Source of the DNA: Amoebidium appalachense
Taxonomy: Eukaryota > Ichthyosporea
NCBI GenBank assembly: GCA_963693365.1
Contig: CAVNZM010000010.1
Span: 2,914,001 to 2,978,000 of the forward strand
DNA: 64,000 nt
Reading direction: 5' to 3'
Shown here: piece after piece, positions 31,952 through 45,804 of the stretch
How the letters are laid out: each line of letters begins with the position of its first letter
Numbering within the stretch: position 1 is the first letter of the stretch
The notes under the pieces: model-generated
What the model saw: only the letters and a program-made list of their open reading frames with translations
Told to the model about the DNA's origin: nothing
Database searches by the model: none
Made by a program: the position numbers and the translations under genes

Positions 31952-34398
31952 TGGGGGGGGGGGGGAAGAAGGGGGGGGGGGGGGGGGAGAAGGATTAACA
32001 GAGAAAGGGTCGGGAAAAAATTAGGACGGGTTGGATACCATGAGGGATGAGTGGAATTAGAGGGGCTGGAAGAGTACTGGGCAGCATGAGGAGGGGGGTG
32101 GGGACTGATTGGCTCTGCAGGTGGTGAGGGTGGAGGAGGAGCAGGTCACGTGCCCTGAGCTGCTGTTCCAGCCGCACATGTGGGGTAGGTCATTAGCCTT
32201 ATATGGTATGCAGGGTTACCATACATGGTGGATAGAGGTATTATGGGTGGTGCATGGTTACCATAGATGGGTGGATAGAGGTATTAGGGTGGTGCATGGT
32301 TACCATATATGGGTGGATATTATGGGTGGTGCATGGTTACCATATATAGGTGGATAGAGGTATTATGGGTGGTGCATGGTTACCATATATGGATGAATAG
32401 AGGTATGCCGTATGTGGGTGGGCACACACTACCATAAATGGGCGGATGCAGGCATATCACCAGGTGTGGATTATTGAACTGGGTGCAGACAGGCTACCTT
32501 ATATGGAATGCATGTGATGATGTATGGGTTGGGCTCCCTATCTTGGGCCTGTGGTTGGGATGTGGTTGTCTGTTTAGTAGTGGTATTGGGGCTAATAGGG
32601 GCACATGCATGGTATTGGGGCTAATAGGAGCACATGCATGGTACTGGGGCTAACAGGGGCACATGCATGGTATTGGGGCTAATAGGGGCAAATGCATGGT
32701 ACTGGGGCTAATAGGGGCACATGCATGGTATTGGAGCTAATAGGGGCACATGCATGGTACTGGGGCTAATCGGCACACATGCATGGTATTGGGGCTAATA
32801 GGGGCACATGCATGGTATTGGGGCTAATAGGGGCACATGCATGGTGGGGGGGATAGGGGCACATGCACACGTGGCTGACGTTTGTGCAGGGCGGGAGCTC
32901 AAGGGGCTGCATGAGCTGGTGCAGGCCAGCGTGCAGGACTGTGCAAATGACCTGCGCAGGTGCGTGGGTGGGAGTTTCGTAAATTTGCGCTGGTGTGTGC
33001 ATTTGTGCAATTGGTTGTTGGTTTGCCTGTGTGCCTGTGGGTTGCCCTGAGGCCCTGCACACTTGTTGCCTCTGCCCGTGTGTGTCCCATGCACGTGCCT
33101 CTGCCCGTGTGTGTCCCATGCACGTGCCTCACAAACCATTTAGGACGCTGTATGGCAACGTGCTGCTGTCTGGGGGCACCACCACCTTCGACTTCCTCGA
33201 TGCAAGACTGAGGGCTGAGCTGGAACCCATGGTGCCTGGAAATACAAGGGTAGGGGGTTAGATATTCAAGGGTAGGGGGGTTGGATATACAGGGGTAGGG
33301 GGGTTGGATATGCAGGGGTAGGGGGGTTGGATATACATGGGTAGGGGTTGGATATACAGGGGTAGGGGGGTTGGATAGGGGTTGGATATACAAGGGTAAG
33401 GGGGTTGGATATACGGGGGTAGGGGGTTGGATATACAGGGGTAGGGGGGCTAGATAGGGGTTGGATATACAAGGTTAGGGGCTTGGATATGCAGAGTAGG
33501 GGGGTTGGATATGCAGAGTAGGGGGGTTGGATAGGGGTTGGAAATACACGGGTAGGGGGGTTGGATGTACAAGGCTAGGGGGGTTGAGTAGGGGTTGGAA
33601 ATACACGGGTAGAGGGGTTGCATGTACAAGGCTAGAGGGGTTGGATATACAAAGGTAGGGGGGTTGGATATACAGGGGTAGGGGGGTTGGATATACAGGG
33701 GTAGGGGGGTTGGATATACAGGGGTAGGGGGGTTGGATGTGCAAGGGTAGGGGGGTTGGATAGGGGTTGGAAATACATGGGTAGGGGGTGTTGGATATAC
33801 AAAGGTAGGGGGGTTGGATATAATGAGGTAGGGGGGTTGGATATACAGGGGTAGGGGGGTTGGATATACAAGTGTAGGGGAGTTGGATATGCAAGGGTAG
33901 GGGGGTTGAATAGGGGTTGGAAGTACATGGGTAGGGGGGTTGGATATGCAGGGTGTGGGGGAGGGGGGGGGGATGGAAATGTGGGATAGGGGGTTGGAAA
34001 CACGGCTGTTGGGGGTGGAAACACCCAGGAGCGCCCGGGGGGAAGGGGGGGGGGGGGGGGATTAGAGCAGCACAGGGTTGATGGTGATGAGGGGGGCTGC
34101 AGGTGCGTGTCAGTGCGCCAGATGACCGACAGTACCTCGTGTGGAAGGGGGCAGCATGGCTGGCAGCTCAAGATGTGTTCCTGCCCTCATGGGTTACAAG
34201 AAGAGAGTACGAAGGTGTGTGAGTTGTATGCTGCTTGGGGGGTGAGGGCGTGGGGTGCTGCACGTGTATGTGTATATCTTGTCTGTGTGTGTGTTTTGAA
34301 GAGATAGCAGGCTTATGGGTGTGTATGAGTGTATGAATTGTTGGATTTTGACGTGTGGGTGGGGTTGTGGTGGTGATGGTGGTGGTGCGTGTGCGTGT

Positions 34399-34429
<31 letters not shown>

Positions 34430-34588
34430 GGGGGGGGAGGGGAGGGGGGGAGGGGGGAGGGGAGGGGGAGGGGGGTAGTATTAACGGGTGTGTGCATTTA
34501 TTTTGGGCAGCGCCCCCAGAGGAAGTGTTTTTTTTTTTTTTTTTTTTTGTTTCTTTGGTTATATTTGTGTGGTGGTGGTGGCGGCGGT

Positions 34589-34651
<63 letters not shown>

Positions 34652-34758
34652 GGGGGGGGTCGGGGGGTGGGGGGGGGGGGGGGTTGCATGCTGACTTTTT
34701 CCGATTTGCAGAGAGAGGACCTGATGCCATGGCAGCCAAGGCCTTCTACGTGGGATAG
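26634..34758 (+). CDS. Divergent actin-family protein (actin/ARP), 16 exons
   Basis: Exons 26634-26859, 26931-26997, 27426-27503, 27590-27677, 27748-27823, 27955-28054, 28573-28669, 30571-30660, 31135-31223, 31283-31349, 31723-31806, 32121-32184, 32890-32959, 33144-33249, 34103-34214, 34712-34758. All introns are GT-AG; lengths sum to 1,461 nt, a 486-residue protein. About 100 extra N-terminal residues precede an actin fold. Phosphate loop 1 is '[12 protein letters not shown]', loop 2 'VDVGDGVTH', the adenosine motif 'LLSGGTTTF', and the Gln137 equivalent is kept ('VAVQALLAL'), so ATP binding and hydrolysis are plausible. The actin His73 position reads Tyr ('GRLRYRP'). The C-terminus ends 'KAFYVG', not actin's HRKCF. 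Too diverged to place among Arp1-11 by eye. The first two exons are the least certain. Confidence 0.88.
28680..29250 (+). repeat. 20-bp minisatellite in actin-gene intron 7
   Basis: Unit ACACAGGCACATACATGCAC, three per 60-base line, roughly 28 copies with point variants (CGTACA, GCATGC). The intron also holds the 28-bp array further on. Confidence 0.92.
29720..30570 (+). repeat. 28-bp minisatellite, then CA/CG tract, in intron 7
   Basis: Unit AGATACACGTACACACACACATACTCAC, about 21 copies with near-perfect phase from 29728 to 30340, then (CA)n and (CACACG)n to the acceptor at 30570. Confidence 0.92.
30830..31085 (+). repeat. 24-bp minisatellite in intron 8
   Basis: Unit near CTGTGTGCCTGTGTGTGCATGTGG, about eight copies then degenerate GCCTGTGT repeats. 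Confidence 0.85.
32195..32870 (+). repeat. Two minisatellites in intron 12
   Basis: A unit of about 42 bp containing CATGGTTACCATA (copies at 32253, 32295, 32332, 32375), then a 29-30-bp unit GGGGCTAATAGGGGCACATG plus CATGGTATT, about nine copies from 32585 to 32850. Confidence 0.88.
33240..33960 (+). repeat. ~23-bp minisatellite in intron 14
   Basis: Unit near GGATATACAGGGGTAGGGGG, about 30 variant copies, interspersed with higher-order GATAGGGGTTGGAAATACA variants. Confidence 0.88.
34592..34682 (+). repeat. Very long poly-G tract in intron 15
   Basis: About 59 consecutive G, then interrupted G-runs, shortly before the acceptor of the last exon. G-quadruplex-prone on the transcript strand. 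Confidence 0.9.
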
Positions 34759-38193
<3,435 letters not shown>

Positions 38194-38323
38194 TTGCGCT
38201 TCAAGACCTCTGCCTCCACAAGCTGGCGGTGCTCTTTCAGCGCACTCTCCCTCTCCCCCAGCACCACTTTTATGTGGTTCATGGATGTGCGCACCTGCAC
38301 CACACCGTCAGGTCCCATTGGTC

Positions 38324-38356
<33 letters not shown>

Positions 38357-39333
38357 TCTCTCTCTCTCTCTCTTTCTCTCTCGCCCTCCCTCCCTCCCTC
38401 CCTCCCTCCGTCAATCTCTCCCTCCCTCCCTCCCTCGCCCTCCCTCCCTCCGCTCTCTCTCTCTCCCTCCCTCTCTCTCTCCCCCTTTCATTCTCTCTAG
38501 CCCAAAATCCTTCTTTTTTGTTGCATCTCACCCACTCGCACGACCCCGCACTGTCATCCCCCTTCCCCTCCCTCCGAGTCTCCCACTCTCCCTCCCTCGT
38601 TCCCCACCTCCCGCCCAACCCTACGCCCCTTCCCAACTCTAACTCTCTCTTGTGTCTCTTAAGACTCTCACCAACAGCCATCCACACTCACACACGTCCA
38701 CCTTCAGCTTTACCGCTTATTCCCTTTTCCCAACATCCCTGCCCCCTGCTATTATGTTTCTCTGCCTGCCTCTGCCCCTCACCTTTTTCATACGGTCTGG
38801 CTCCTCTATTCTTGCCCTGTGCATGCGTGCATCGTGCTGCATGGTCAGCAGCATGTTGCGCTCCTTAAGCAGCACATACCTGCCCCGCCCGTCAGTGGGC
38901 ACACCTGCACGCCCACACCCTGCTCGCAGTCACATAACAAATATCACTGCCACACAGGCCCGAGCACGTGCAAGTCAGGCAAGTGAAGGCTTGGAACAGC
39001 TTGCAGCAGCTACCTCCTGCTCCCCCCCCTCCCCCGCCCACACACACACCCACATCCACACACGACACACACTCACCACAGCTTGTGCAGGTCCTCGAAG
39101 CTCTTGCGTCGCAGCTCACTGGCCGTCCATTCCCTCCCTGCCCCCAACGTGTCAGCCAGCCAGCCAGCCCCCCCCCCCCCCTCCTCCCCCCTGCACAGGC
39201 ACGTACCTGTAGGCGGCTTCACCGTGACCCCCTGCTTGAGCGCGTGCGCGTCAAAGAACTCCTCCAGCCCCCGCAGCGGCGCAGCAGACCGCACAGGCCG
39301 CACGGTGCGTCGGAGCAGCTGCAGGAGTGCCAT
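38194..39333 (-). CDS. MRPL47: Mitochondrial large-subunit ribosomal protein uL29m (MRPL47), 3' end unresolved
   Basis: Exons 39333-39207, 39137-39077, 38879-38783 and 38294-38194, all GT-AG with matching phases (1, 2, 0, 2). An Arg-rich N-terminus ('[16 protein letters not shown]') looks like a mitochondrial presequence. The core reads '[20 protein letters not shown]', then '[12 protein letters not shown]' and '[16 protein letters not shown]', the hallmark string of MRPL47/L29m proteins, which sit near the exit tunnel of the mitoribosome. The last exon found ends AA|GTACGT in phase 2, so at least one more exon is expected below 38194; one candidate acceptor is near 37956. The gene is divergent from the CHRAC1-like gene. 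Confidence 0.9.
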
Positions 39334-40053
39334 GCTGTCTGTGCACGTGTGTGTGTGTGCGTCTTGATGTGCCCGTGTGTGTGTGTGTGTGTGCCTATGT
39401 GTGCGTGTGTTTGCAGCCCTTGCTGTCGGCAGGCCTTACGCGCGTGCCCTTCCCAATCAGTCCAAGTGCTTCTGGCCTGCCTGCACACGCTTTAAAGCGA
39501 CCACAGAACATGTACATAAGTTGTGTTTTCGCTTCCGTACAATCTGTGCGAGCATGCGTGCCTGCTGCGCCATGCCATGCCCATGGGTGGGCCCTATGCG
39601 ATTTGGACCGATCGGCTGCGATGGCGATCCCATGCAAGGGCGCCAAAATGGACTGCGCGCCGTACTCTACTGTCCGGCACTCCGGGAAAAACAGAAGTGA
39701 AAAACAGCCCAAAACCAAATACAAGTGATGGGTTTGGAGCGCAGCCACAGAAAATATTGTTTAACACTAGAAACACTATATCAACACGCCAATAGCATAC
39801 TCTGAAGGCAAAGGCACAAGCCACGGCACATACCTGCAGGCAGGGCTTAGACGGAGAGGCACGGCAAAGCACTGAGCTTGCAGAAAGGTGAACCCAGGGT
39901 GGAGCAGCCACCCAGCCAAGGGGTTAGGGAGACACCCACAGACGGAGAGGCAGGAAACTCCACAGCCGCACGCAAAGCAAACACCACAGAGAGGCAGGCA
40001 GGGAGGCAGGCAGGCAGGCAGGCAGAACACAGCACAGCCAGGCGGACAGGCAG
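39334..40053. promoter_or_regulatory. Divergent promoter region, MRPL47 / CHRAC1-like
   Basis: About 700 bp between the MRPL47 start and the first certain CHRAC1-like exon. It contains GCGCCAAAATGG near 39648-39659, whose reverse strand reads TTTTGGCGC, an E2F-type site. The first exon of the + gene must also lie here. A (GGCA)n run is at 39997-40024. Confidence 0.4.
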
Positions 40054-40812
40054 GGGGCCATGGGGGCGCGACGGGGAGGGTACGGGGCTGCCGCTTTTGC
40101 GTGTGCGGCGGCTGGTCAAGAGCGACGGCAGTGTGCACAGCACGCGGGATGAGGCCGTGGTGGCCACAGCACGTGCGACCGTACGTACCTGCTATCCACA
40201 CACACAGACACACACAGACACACACACAAGCACACATACACACATACACACACTTTCGGATTCCCTCTGGCTCCCCTCCATGACTCTCACTTGCACTGGC
40301 TCTGTCTCTTGATTCAAACACACCGTGGCACACTCACTCACACACACACACATTCTCTCTGAGATTCACTCTCTCTTTCTATCTCCCACTCTCCCCCTCT
40401 TTCTTGCCCTCCCCCCCCCCCCCCCCCCCCCCTTTTCCCTCCTGAATCTCTTCTCTTGCTCGTACTTTTCCCGCACTTTGCCTTCAATCGTCTAACTGCT
40501 CCCCCCCCCCCCCCACTCTTTGTACTGACGGTGTACACAGGAGCTCTTCGTGCAGCACCTTGTGAGGACGGCAGCAGAGGTGGCAAGGAAGGACCGGAGA
40601 AAGGTGCTACAGTACAAGGACCTAGGTGTGTGCATGGGGCTGTGGTGTGGGTGGGTGGGTGTGTGTGTGTGGGTGTGGGTGTGGGTGTGGGTGTGAGTGT
40701 GCGAATGGGTGGTGTGGGTGTGTGTGTGGGTTAATGCTTGTCCTTGTGTGTGCGTGTGCGCGCGCGTGTGCGTGCATACGCGCGTGTGTGCAGGTGTGTG
40801 TGTCTGCGTGTG

Positions 40813-40901
<89 letters not shown>

Positions 40902-40934
40902 TACGCGTGCATGCTCTTTTTGTGTGTACGTCAC

Positions 40935-40969
<35 letters not shown>

Positions 40970-41354
40970 TGTGTGAGTGTGTGTGTGTTGTGTGTGGTGT
41001 GTATGTATGTGTATGCTCGTGTGTGTCTTTGTATGTGTGCCACCGCACAACAACATGTCCATATGTGTGTGTGCGCACAGCACAAGACTATTGGTGTGTG
41101 TGTGGGGCCACTGACTGGTGGCGGGTATCAGCGGCAGCCGTGGCCGAGCAGGACAACCTTCACTTTCTTGCGGGTAAGTGCCTGGGCCAGGGGGGGGGTG
41201 CGGTCTGGGTGAAAGGAGGAAGGAGGGGACAGAGGGGGGGGAGGGGGGGGGGGGACTGCCTAAACAGGGTGTCTGAGAGGGGATGTGTGCAGACATCGTG
41301 CCGGAGAGGGTGTCGTATGCAAAGGCCCTGAAGGAGAGGGAGGACCGTGCATGA
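40054..41354 (+). CDS. Histone-fold protein, CHRAC1/Dpb3 (DNA pol epsilon-type) subunit
   Basis: Exons (first start uncertain) ~40054-40180, 40541-40625, 41132-41173 and 41293-41354, all GT-AG and in phase. The protein reads 'LPLLRVRRLVKSDGSVHS', 'EAVVATARATELFVQHLV', 'KVLQYKDL', then 'NLHFLADIVPERVSYAKAL', a full NF-YC/CHRAC1-type histone fold; 'ELFVQ' and 'FLADI.P' favour CHRAC1/Dpb3 over POLE4. Such subunits pair with a Dpb4/CHRAC17 partner in chromatin remodelling or the replicative polymerase. No in-frame ATG precedes the first motif, so a short 5' exon is missing; the acceptor was chosen among several CAG triplets near 40000-40053. It converges on the glycosyltransferase gene, 242 bp apart. 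Confidence 0.85.
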
Positions 41355-41596
41355 CGTCAGCAGAGAAGTTGTAGAAATGGGGCAGTGCCCGCTGGACGGC
41401 CAGAGCCCAGAAAGAGCAAGTAAACGGGGTAGCTGCACGTGCAGATGGGTGTGGTGTGCACGGGCACGTGTATTGGTTGGTGCGTCTTGCTTCATACAGC
41501 TGGGTGGTATTTACATATATATTCCCCTGCGACCTTCATTCTTTCAACGCCTACATGCCTACGTCCTTCGTGCTTCACCGTCGTATGGCCCAGGTG

Positions 41597-42020
41597 CTAT
41601 GGCAGCACACTGTGACCGCTGGCATAGAGCAGGGTGGCAAGGGTGGTCTGTGCGCCCAGGTGGGCCTGCAGCACCCTCAGACAGTTGAGAGCCATGGCTG
41701 CACTGAGCCCTGGGGGGCAGGCCTTTGCGTGCCACAGGTGCACTAGTCCAGGCTCGTAGGCCCTGAACACCGTGTAGGTGCGCGCAGCAACAAAGCGTCC
41801 GTGCAGATACACGTCCTCGCCCCCCCAGGCCTCAAACTGGTCCCCAGCAAACCCGCCCACCCGCTGGTAGTCTGTGCGGTGCATGCAGGCCATGCCCAGC
41901 CCCGACTCTCTGAAGAACCCCCCACTAGTGCCCAGTGCCAGCTGGCCGGGCTGCAGGCTGTAGACCACCGGGAAGTACACCTGCACCCATGTTAGCACGG
42001 CCTGCCTCTTGTGTGTGTGT

Positions 42021-42068
<48 letters not shown>

Positions 42069-44051
42069 CACCTGGGAGCCCTGGACCGTGCCTGCCCTGC
42101 AGCGCCGCAGTGCACCGGGTGTCAGCAGCATGTCCACGTCACACAGAAGCAGCAGCCCAATGGCCACCTGCTGCGCCGCAGCATGCAGCCCCCGTGCCCT
42201 CGAGAAGGCCCCGTCCACCCCCACCACCAGCAGCCTGTCTGTGTGGGCCCCCAGGGCAGAACCAAACAGCCGCCTGTTGGCCGTGACCTCGTTGGGCCCA
42301 CCAAACACGGCCACGACCAGGTGCAGCTCCTTGTCCTGCGCCATTAGCCCCTTCATTATGGCCCCAAACCGCTGGGCCGTGGCTGCCCTGCCCTGCAGCG
42401 CCACCAGCACGTGCAGAGGCCCAGCCTCCACCCGGCCCCTTGCTGTGGCCTGCATGCCCTGGCCGTATGTTGCCTGCACGTCCACGGTGTGCACGTGGCC
42501 CTGTGCCTGCACGTGCAGCACATAGCTGGGCCCCCTGGCCCTCTGCAGCTGCCGGTAGACACCCAGCACCGTGGCCTGCCCAGCCCCCAGCACGTGCCTT
42601 GCTGCCTGCTGCGCTGCCGCCAGGCCCTGTGCCGTGCCGTCAGCCATGCTGGCCAGCACTGTGCCGTGGTCGTGGGGCCCAAACAGGTGGCCCCCCAGCA
42701 GCAGCTGCCAGGCGCTGGGCCCGGCCACCTGCTGCTCGTCCTGGCCGTCCTCCTCTTCCTTGCCCTCACCCAGGCCCCCCAGGTCCTCGTCCTCTGGCCC
42801 TGCTGGCCGTGCAGGGCTGCTTGGTGCAGGCAGGGCCGGCAGGGCAGCCAGGCCGGGCAGCAGCCTAGAGGCCACGTGCTGCAGGGCCAGCAGCCAGGCC
42901 CTGCCCTGTGGGCCGTAGTCCAGGCCGGCCCGAGCCACGGCCAGGCCACCCAGAAGGGTTGGCAGGTTGCTCGCCTGCAGGGCCTCACCAGGCTGCAGCC
43001 GCAGCACCAGGCTGCTGGGCACGTGTACTAGGGGGGGCCAGGGCCCACGACGGGCACACAGCCCTGCTGTAGCGCCCAGTAGGCCGCCAGCCGGGTGGGG
43101 GCCACACACAGACCCCCCCCTACAGTGAGGGTGGCCCCCACTTGCTCAAAGGGCGCTGCTGGTTGGGTGCCCAGGGGGGCCGACCAGGGCAGAGGTGCAG
43201 CAAGCAGGATGCCGTTTGCTGGCTGCAGCACATAGACGGTCTGCTGGGCCACACGCAGGGGGGGTGGGGCCTGCACAGGGCCATATGTGAGGTGGGTGGC
43301 ACGGCAGCAGCCACACACAGCAGCACAGGCCAAAGCAAACACAAAACCCGGTGGTAACCCCCTCCCTGCGTATCTCCACCCTTCTCTTTTGCATACCCGG
43401 CCCTCGCTGCCCCCCCCTCCCCCCCCCCCCCCCCTTCCCTGGTGGCCAAAACGCACCCCCGCACGCACCGTGTCCAGTAGTGATGGCAGCAGTATGGTCT
43501 GTGAACCCACAGGTTGTGGCCCCTCCGTGTCCTCCACTAACACCAGCCCCTGCACACACACACACACACGTTAGCCTAAAACCCCCCCCTTCAGCCCTCC
43601 TCCATCACTCTGGTATCCTCACCAGACGCACCTTATCTGCTGGTGCTGCTGCCAGGCCCACCGTGGCCACCCCTCTCACCCCCAGGTGCACGCCCAGCAC
43701 GGGCCCACAGCCCTTTTGTGGGCCCACAGGCAGTGACTGGAGGTGGGCTTCTAGGTGCCTGCCCAGGGCCGACGTGGGGCTGCCGTGCACGGCCAGCAGC
43801 ACACAGGTAGCCCCCACCCTGCATACGCACAGTACTTAGCAACGGCACAGCCTGGGCCACAACAGGCCCATTGCAATTGTTAACACAGTGCAGGACACCT
43901 ACCTCAGTACCCGGTGGTCCGCAGGGGGCCGACTATTGGCTGAGGGCTGCTGTGGCGTGGCGCGTGTGTGGAAGGGCGCCAGCCAGCAGGCCGCAGCAAG
44001 CAGCACGGCTATGCCACAGAGAACCAGCCGGGGCCGCACGGCCCACCCCAT
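41597..44051 (-). CDS. Chondroitin-synthase-family (CHGN) Golgi glycosyltransferase
   Basis: Exons 44051-43903, 43818-43632, 43549-43469, 43270-42072 and 41980-41597, all GT-AG. ATG 44051 opens a short basic tail and a hydrophobic signal anchor ('LVLCGIAVLLAAACWLA'), a type II Golgi topology. The catalytic end has the DxD site 'LLLLCDVDMLLTPG', then 'ESGLGMACMHRTDYQRVGGF', 'EAWGGEDVYLHGRF' and 'EPGLVHLWHAKAC', the pattern of chondroitin N-acetylgalactosaminyltransferases and polymerases. At 43031-43037 a run of seven C (coding strand) gives a TAG stop; eight C would restore the frame across a strongly coding exon, so an assembly error or a real one-base deletion is present. About 666 residues if read through. 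Substrate is unknown; a role in cell-surface glycans is inferred. Confidence 0.85.
42019..42064. repeat. Poly-G tract in glycosyltransferase intron 4
   Basis: About 42 consecutive G on the + strand; C-rich in the transcript, immediately after the donor at 42071. Confidence 0.9.
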
Positions 44052-44610
44052 TGTGCACCCAGCAGGGGGGCTAGACGGGTGGACAGCAACAAGGGGGGTA
44101 GGGTGGGAGTGGCAGGGTGACAGGGCAGTGGGGCCACAAAGAGCTCCGGCTTGGTTGCGGTGTGGGGTGACAGTGGCGGGGAGTTACAGGTGCCCGCTTT
44201 GTGTGTGTGTGTGCTCAGACCACTCTGTTAGTACGCACATGGCCCAAGTCCACGGTCATGTTGGAAAACGTAGAGCTAATTCAGCGGACACTCCTGCAGC
44301 TGGCCGATCACCGACTCATCGTGGGCACACTTGCAAGATGCATACAGCCCACACATGTTGCGTCACGCATGCCATAAATGGCTGGCAATAAATCCCCCCA
44401 CACCTCAAACCTTTCTGATGGGTCCGGCTCCTCGCCTCCGACGCAGGAGGCACCTGGTTCGAATCCCGGGATGTAGCGCATTGGGGATCGGATGCCCTGA
44501 TGGGACTCACCTGGGTGCAGGACTATGGCAATGGCCTTCTAAGCTAACTCCAACCGGGGTAGTCAAGGATCGGATGCCTTGGCTATTCCTGCATCGAAGA
44601 CGAGGAGCTT
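44052..44610. other. Upstream region of the glycosyltransferase, B-box-like motif
   Basis: No protein gene seen. GGTTCGAATCC at 44456-44466 is a perfect pol III B-box sequence preceded by a hairpin-forming GCCTCC...GGAGGC (44434-44451). No cloverleaf could be drawn, so it may be a SINE head or chance. GATCGGATGCC occurs twice (44488, 44569). Confidence 0.4.
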
Positions 44611-44703
44611 ATGATTATTGGAGTCGTTATCTCCTCGAGTAGGGGTTTTTGTATTTTCTTCTCTGAGATATCTGTGATATCTCCGGCTTGCTTCTCTTTC
44701 ATG
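44611..44703 (+). repeat. 93-bp direct repeat, left copy
   Basis: Begins ATGATTATTGGAGTCG and ends TCTCTTTCATG. It differs from the copy at 45805-45897 at a single base (CCGG versus CCAG). Confidence 0.88.
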
Positions 44704-44853
44704 GGGAGGGCCTGAAGGGCCCCAACGAGGAAGGACGCCCTGACGAATCCATCTGAGGACAAAGGAACTGGCGCCGTTCCTTGCCCACTCCGCTGCGTGA
44801 TCCCGTACTCTCTGATAGAGGGGAGTGGGGTGTACGGGACGCGGGGCCGTCAG

Positions 44854-45537
44854 TTAGTGATCGGCCGGGGCGGGAGCCCCACGACGAGGAGCCCCACGCC
44901 CACGGCCGGCACCATTGGACGGGCTGGGTGAAGTCTGGTCGTTGCCGAAGCCTCCACTACGGGCGGGGTTGCGGCGGGCAGTACTGGAGTGGGCGAGCTG
45001 GAGGCTGGCGGCCTTCTGCCTGGCGGCCACTAGACCACGGTTCCAGGCGGGCAGGAACTCGTGGGAGCTGACACCCTCAACTTCGGCCTTGGCGAAATCG
45101 GCAACTGCAGCACCATACTGAGCACGCATCTTCTGGTAGTTGAGCCGGGAGGCCAGCATGTGGACGACGTCACACTGGTACTGAAGCAGCAGCTTGATCA
45201 TGTGACCCTCGGTTGTTGCCTTAGCCGCGGCAAGGTTGGCACCCTGGATGAGAGCAGACAGAGCACCAATGAGTGTGCAACACTCTTCCCGGGCACCAGC
45301 AGACACCTTGTCGAGCCACCCCCACTGAGGATCCAATGGTTCGGGACCATCGAACAGCCCTTGTTCACACAGGAGGTTGGCAACGTCGCGAAGTGCGGGG
45401 GTGGCTAGGGCAACTTGGGTGCGGGTCTTGATAAGTACCAATGGCGGGGGGGCCCAGCGTTCGGAGCGGGCACCGCTTGTGGTGTCGCCCGCGCTGGGCA
45501 GGAACTCGGTGAGACGCGTCGCGTACTGGTCGGTCAT
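44854..45537 (-). CDS. Gag-like ORF of a repeat-flanked element
   Basis: 227 codons from ATG 45537. Mostly helical in appearance, with 'LVLIKTRTQVALATPALRDV' near the N-terminus and 'EGHMIKLLLQYQCDVVHML' in the middle. The C-terminal tail is Arg/Gly-rich ('GAGRGRGAPRRGAP'), typical of nucleic-acid-binding gag C-termini in DIRS/LTR retroelements. It is intron-less and lies between 93-bp direct repeats, so a mobile-element origin is likely. No reverse transcriptase or recombinase is present, so the element would be non-autonomous or a remnant. Not a family I can name; a host gene captured between repeats is the alternative. Confidence 0.55.
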   Translation of the reverse strand: MTDQYATRLTEFLPSAGDTTSGARSERWAPPPLVLIKTRTQVALATPALRDVANLLCEQGLFDGPEPLDPQWGWLDKVSAGAREECCTLIGALSALIQGANLAAAKATTEGHMIKLLLQYQCDVVHMLASRLNYQKMRAQYGAAVADFAKAEVEGVSSHEFLPAWNRGLVAARQKAASLQLAHSSTARRNPARSGGFGNDQTSPSPSNGAGRGRGAPRRGAPAPADH

Positions 45538-45804
45538 GGCAACTTAGTGCCCTCAGAGGAGGGGCCGATCTACAAGCTATCGTGAGCCCACACTAACAAC
45601 TCAGCGCTTTACAAGTGGCGCTGAGTGAGGGAAGACTGATCAAGGCTTCTCTCGGCTGCAGCTTATATAGCCTGCAGCCAAGATTCAGCGCCAGACCATG
45701 ATTGGTGGAATACACAGCAATTATTCTTTCTTGAAAGATAATTGGTGTATTACACCCAATCAGGTCAATGATTCGAAGAACCAATCGAAATAGTTTCACT
45801 ATTG

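Noticed and set aside
44405-44475. tRNA gene at the B-box motif
   Set aside because: T-stem has a mismatch and no acceptor-stem partner or A-box lies at the correct distance.
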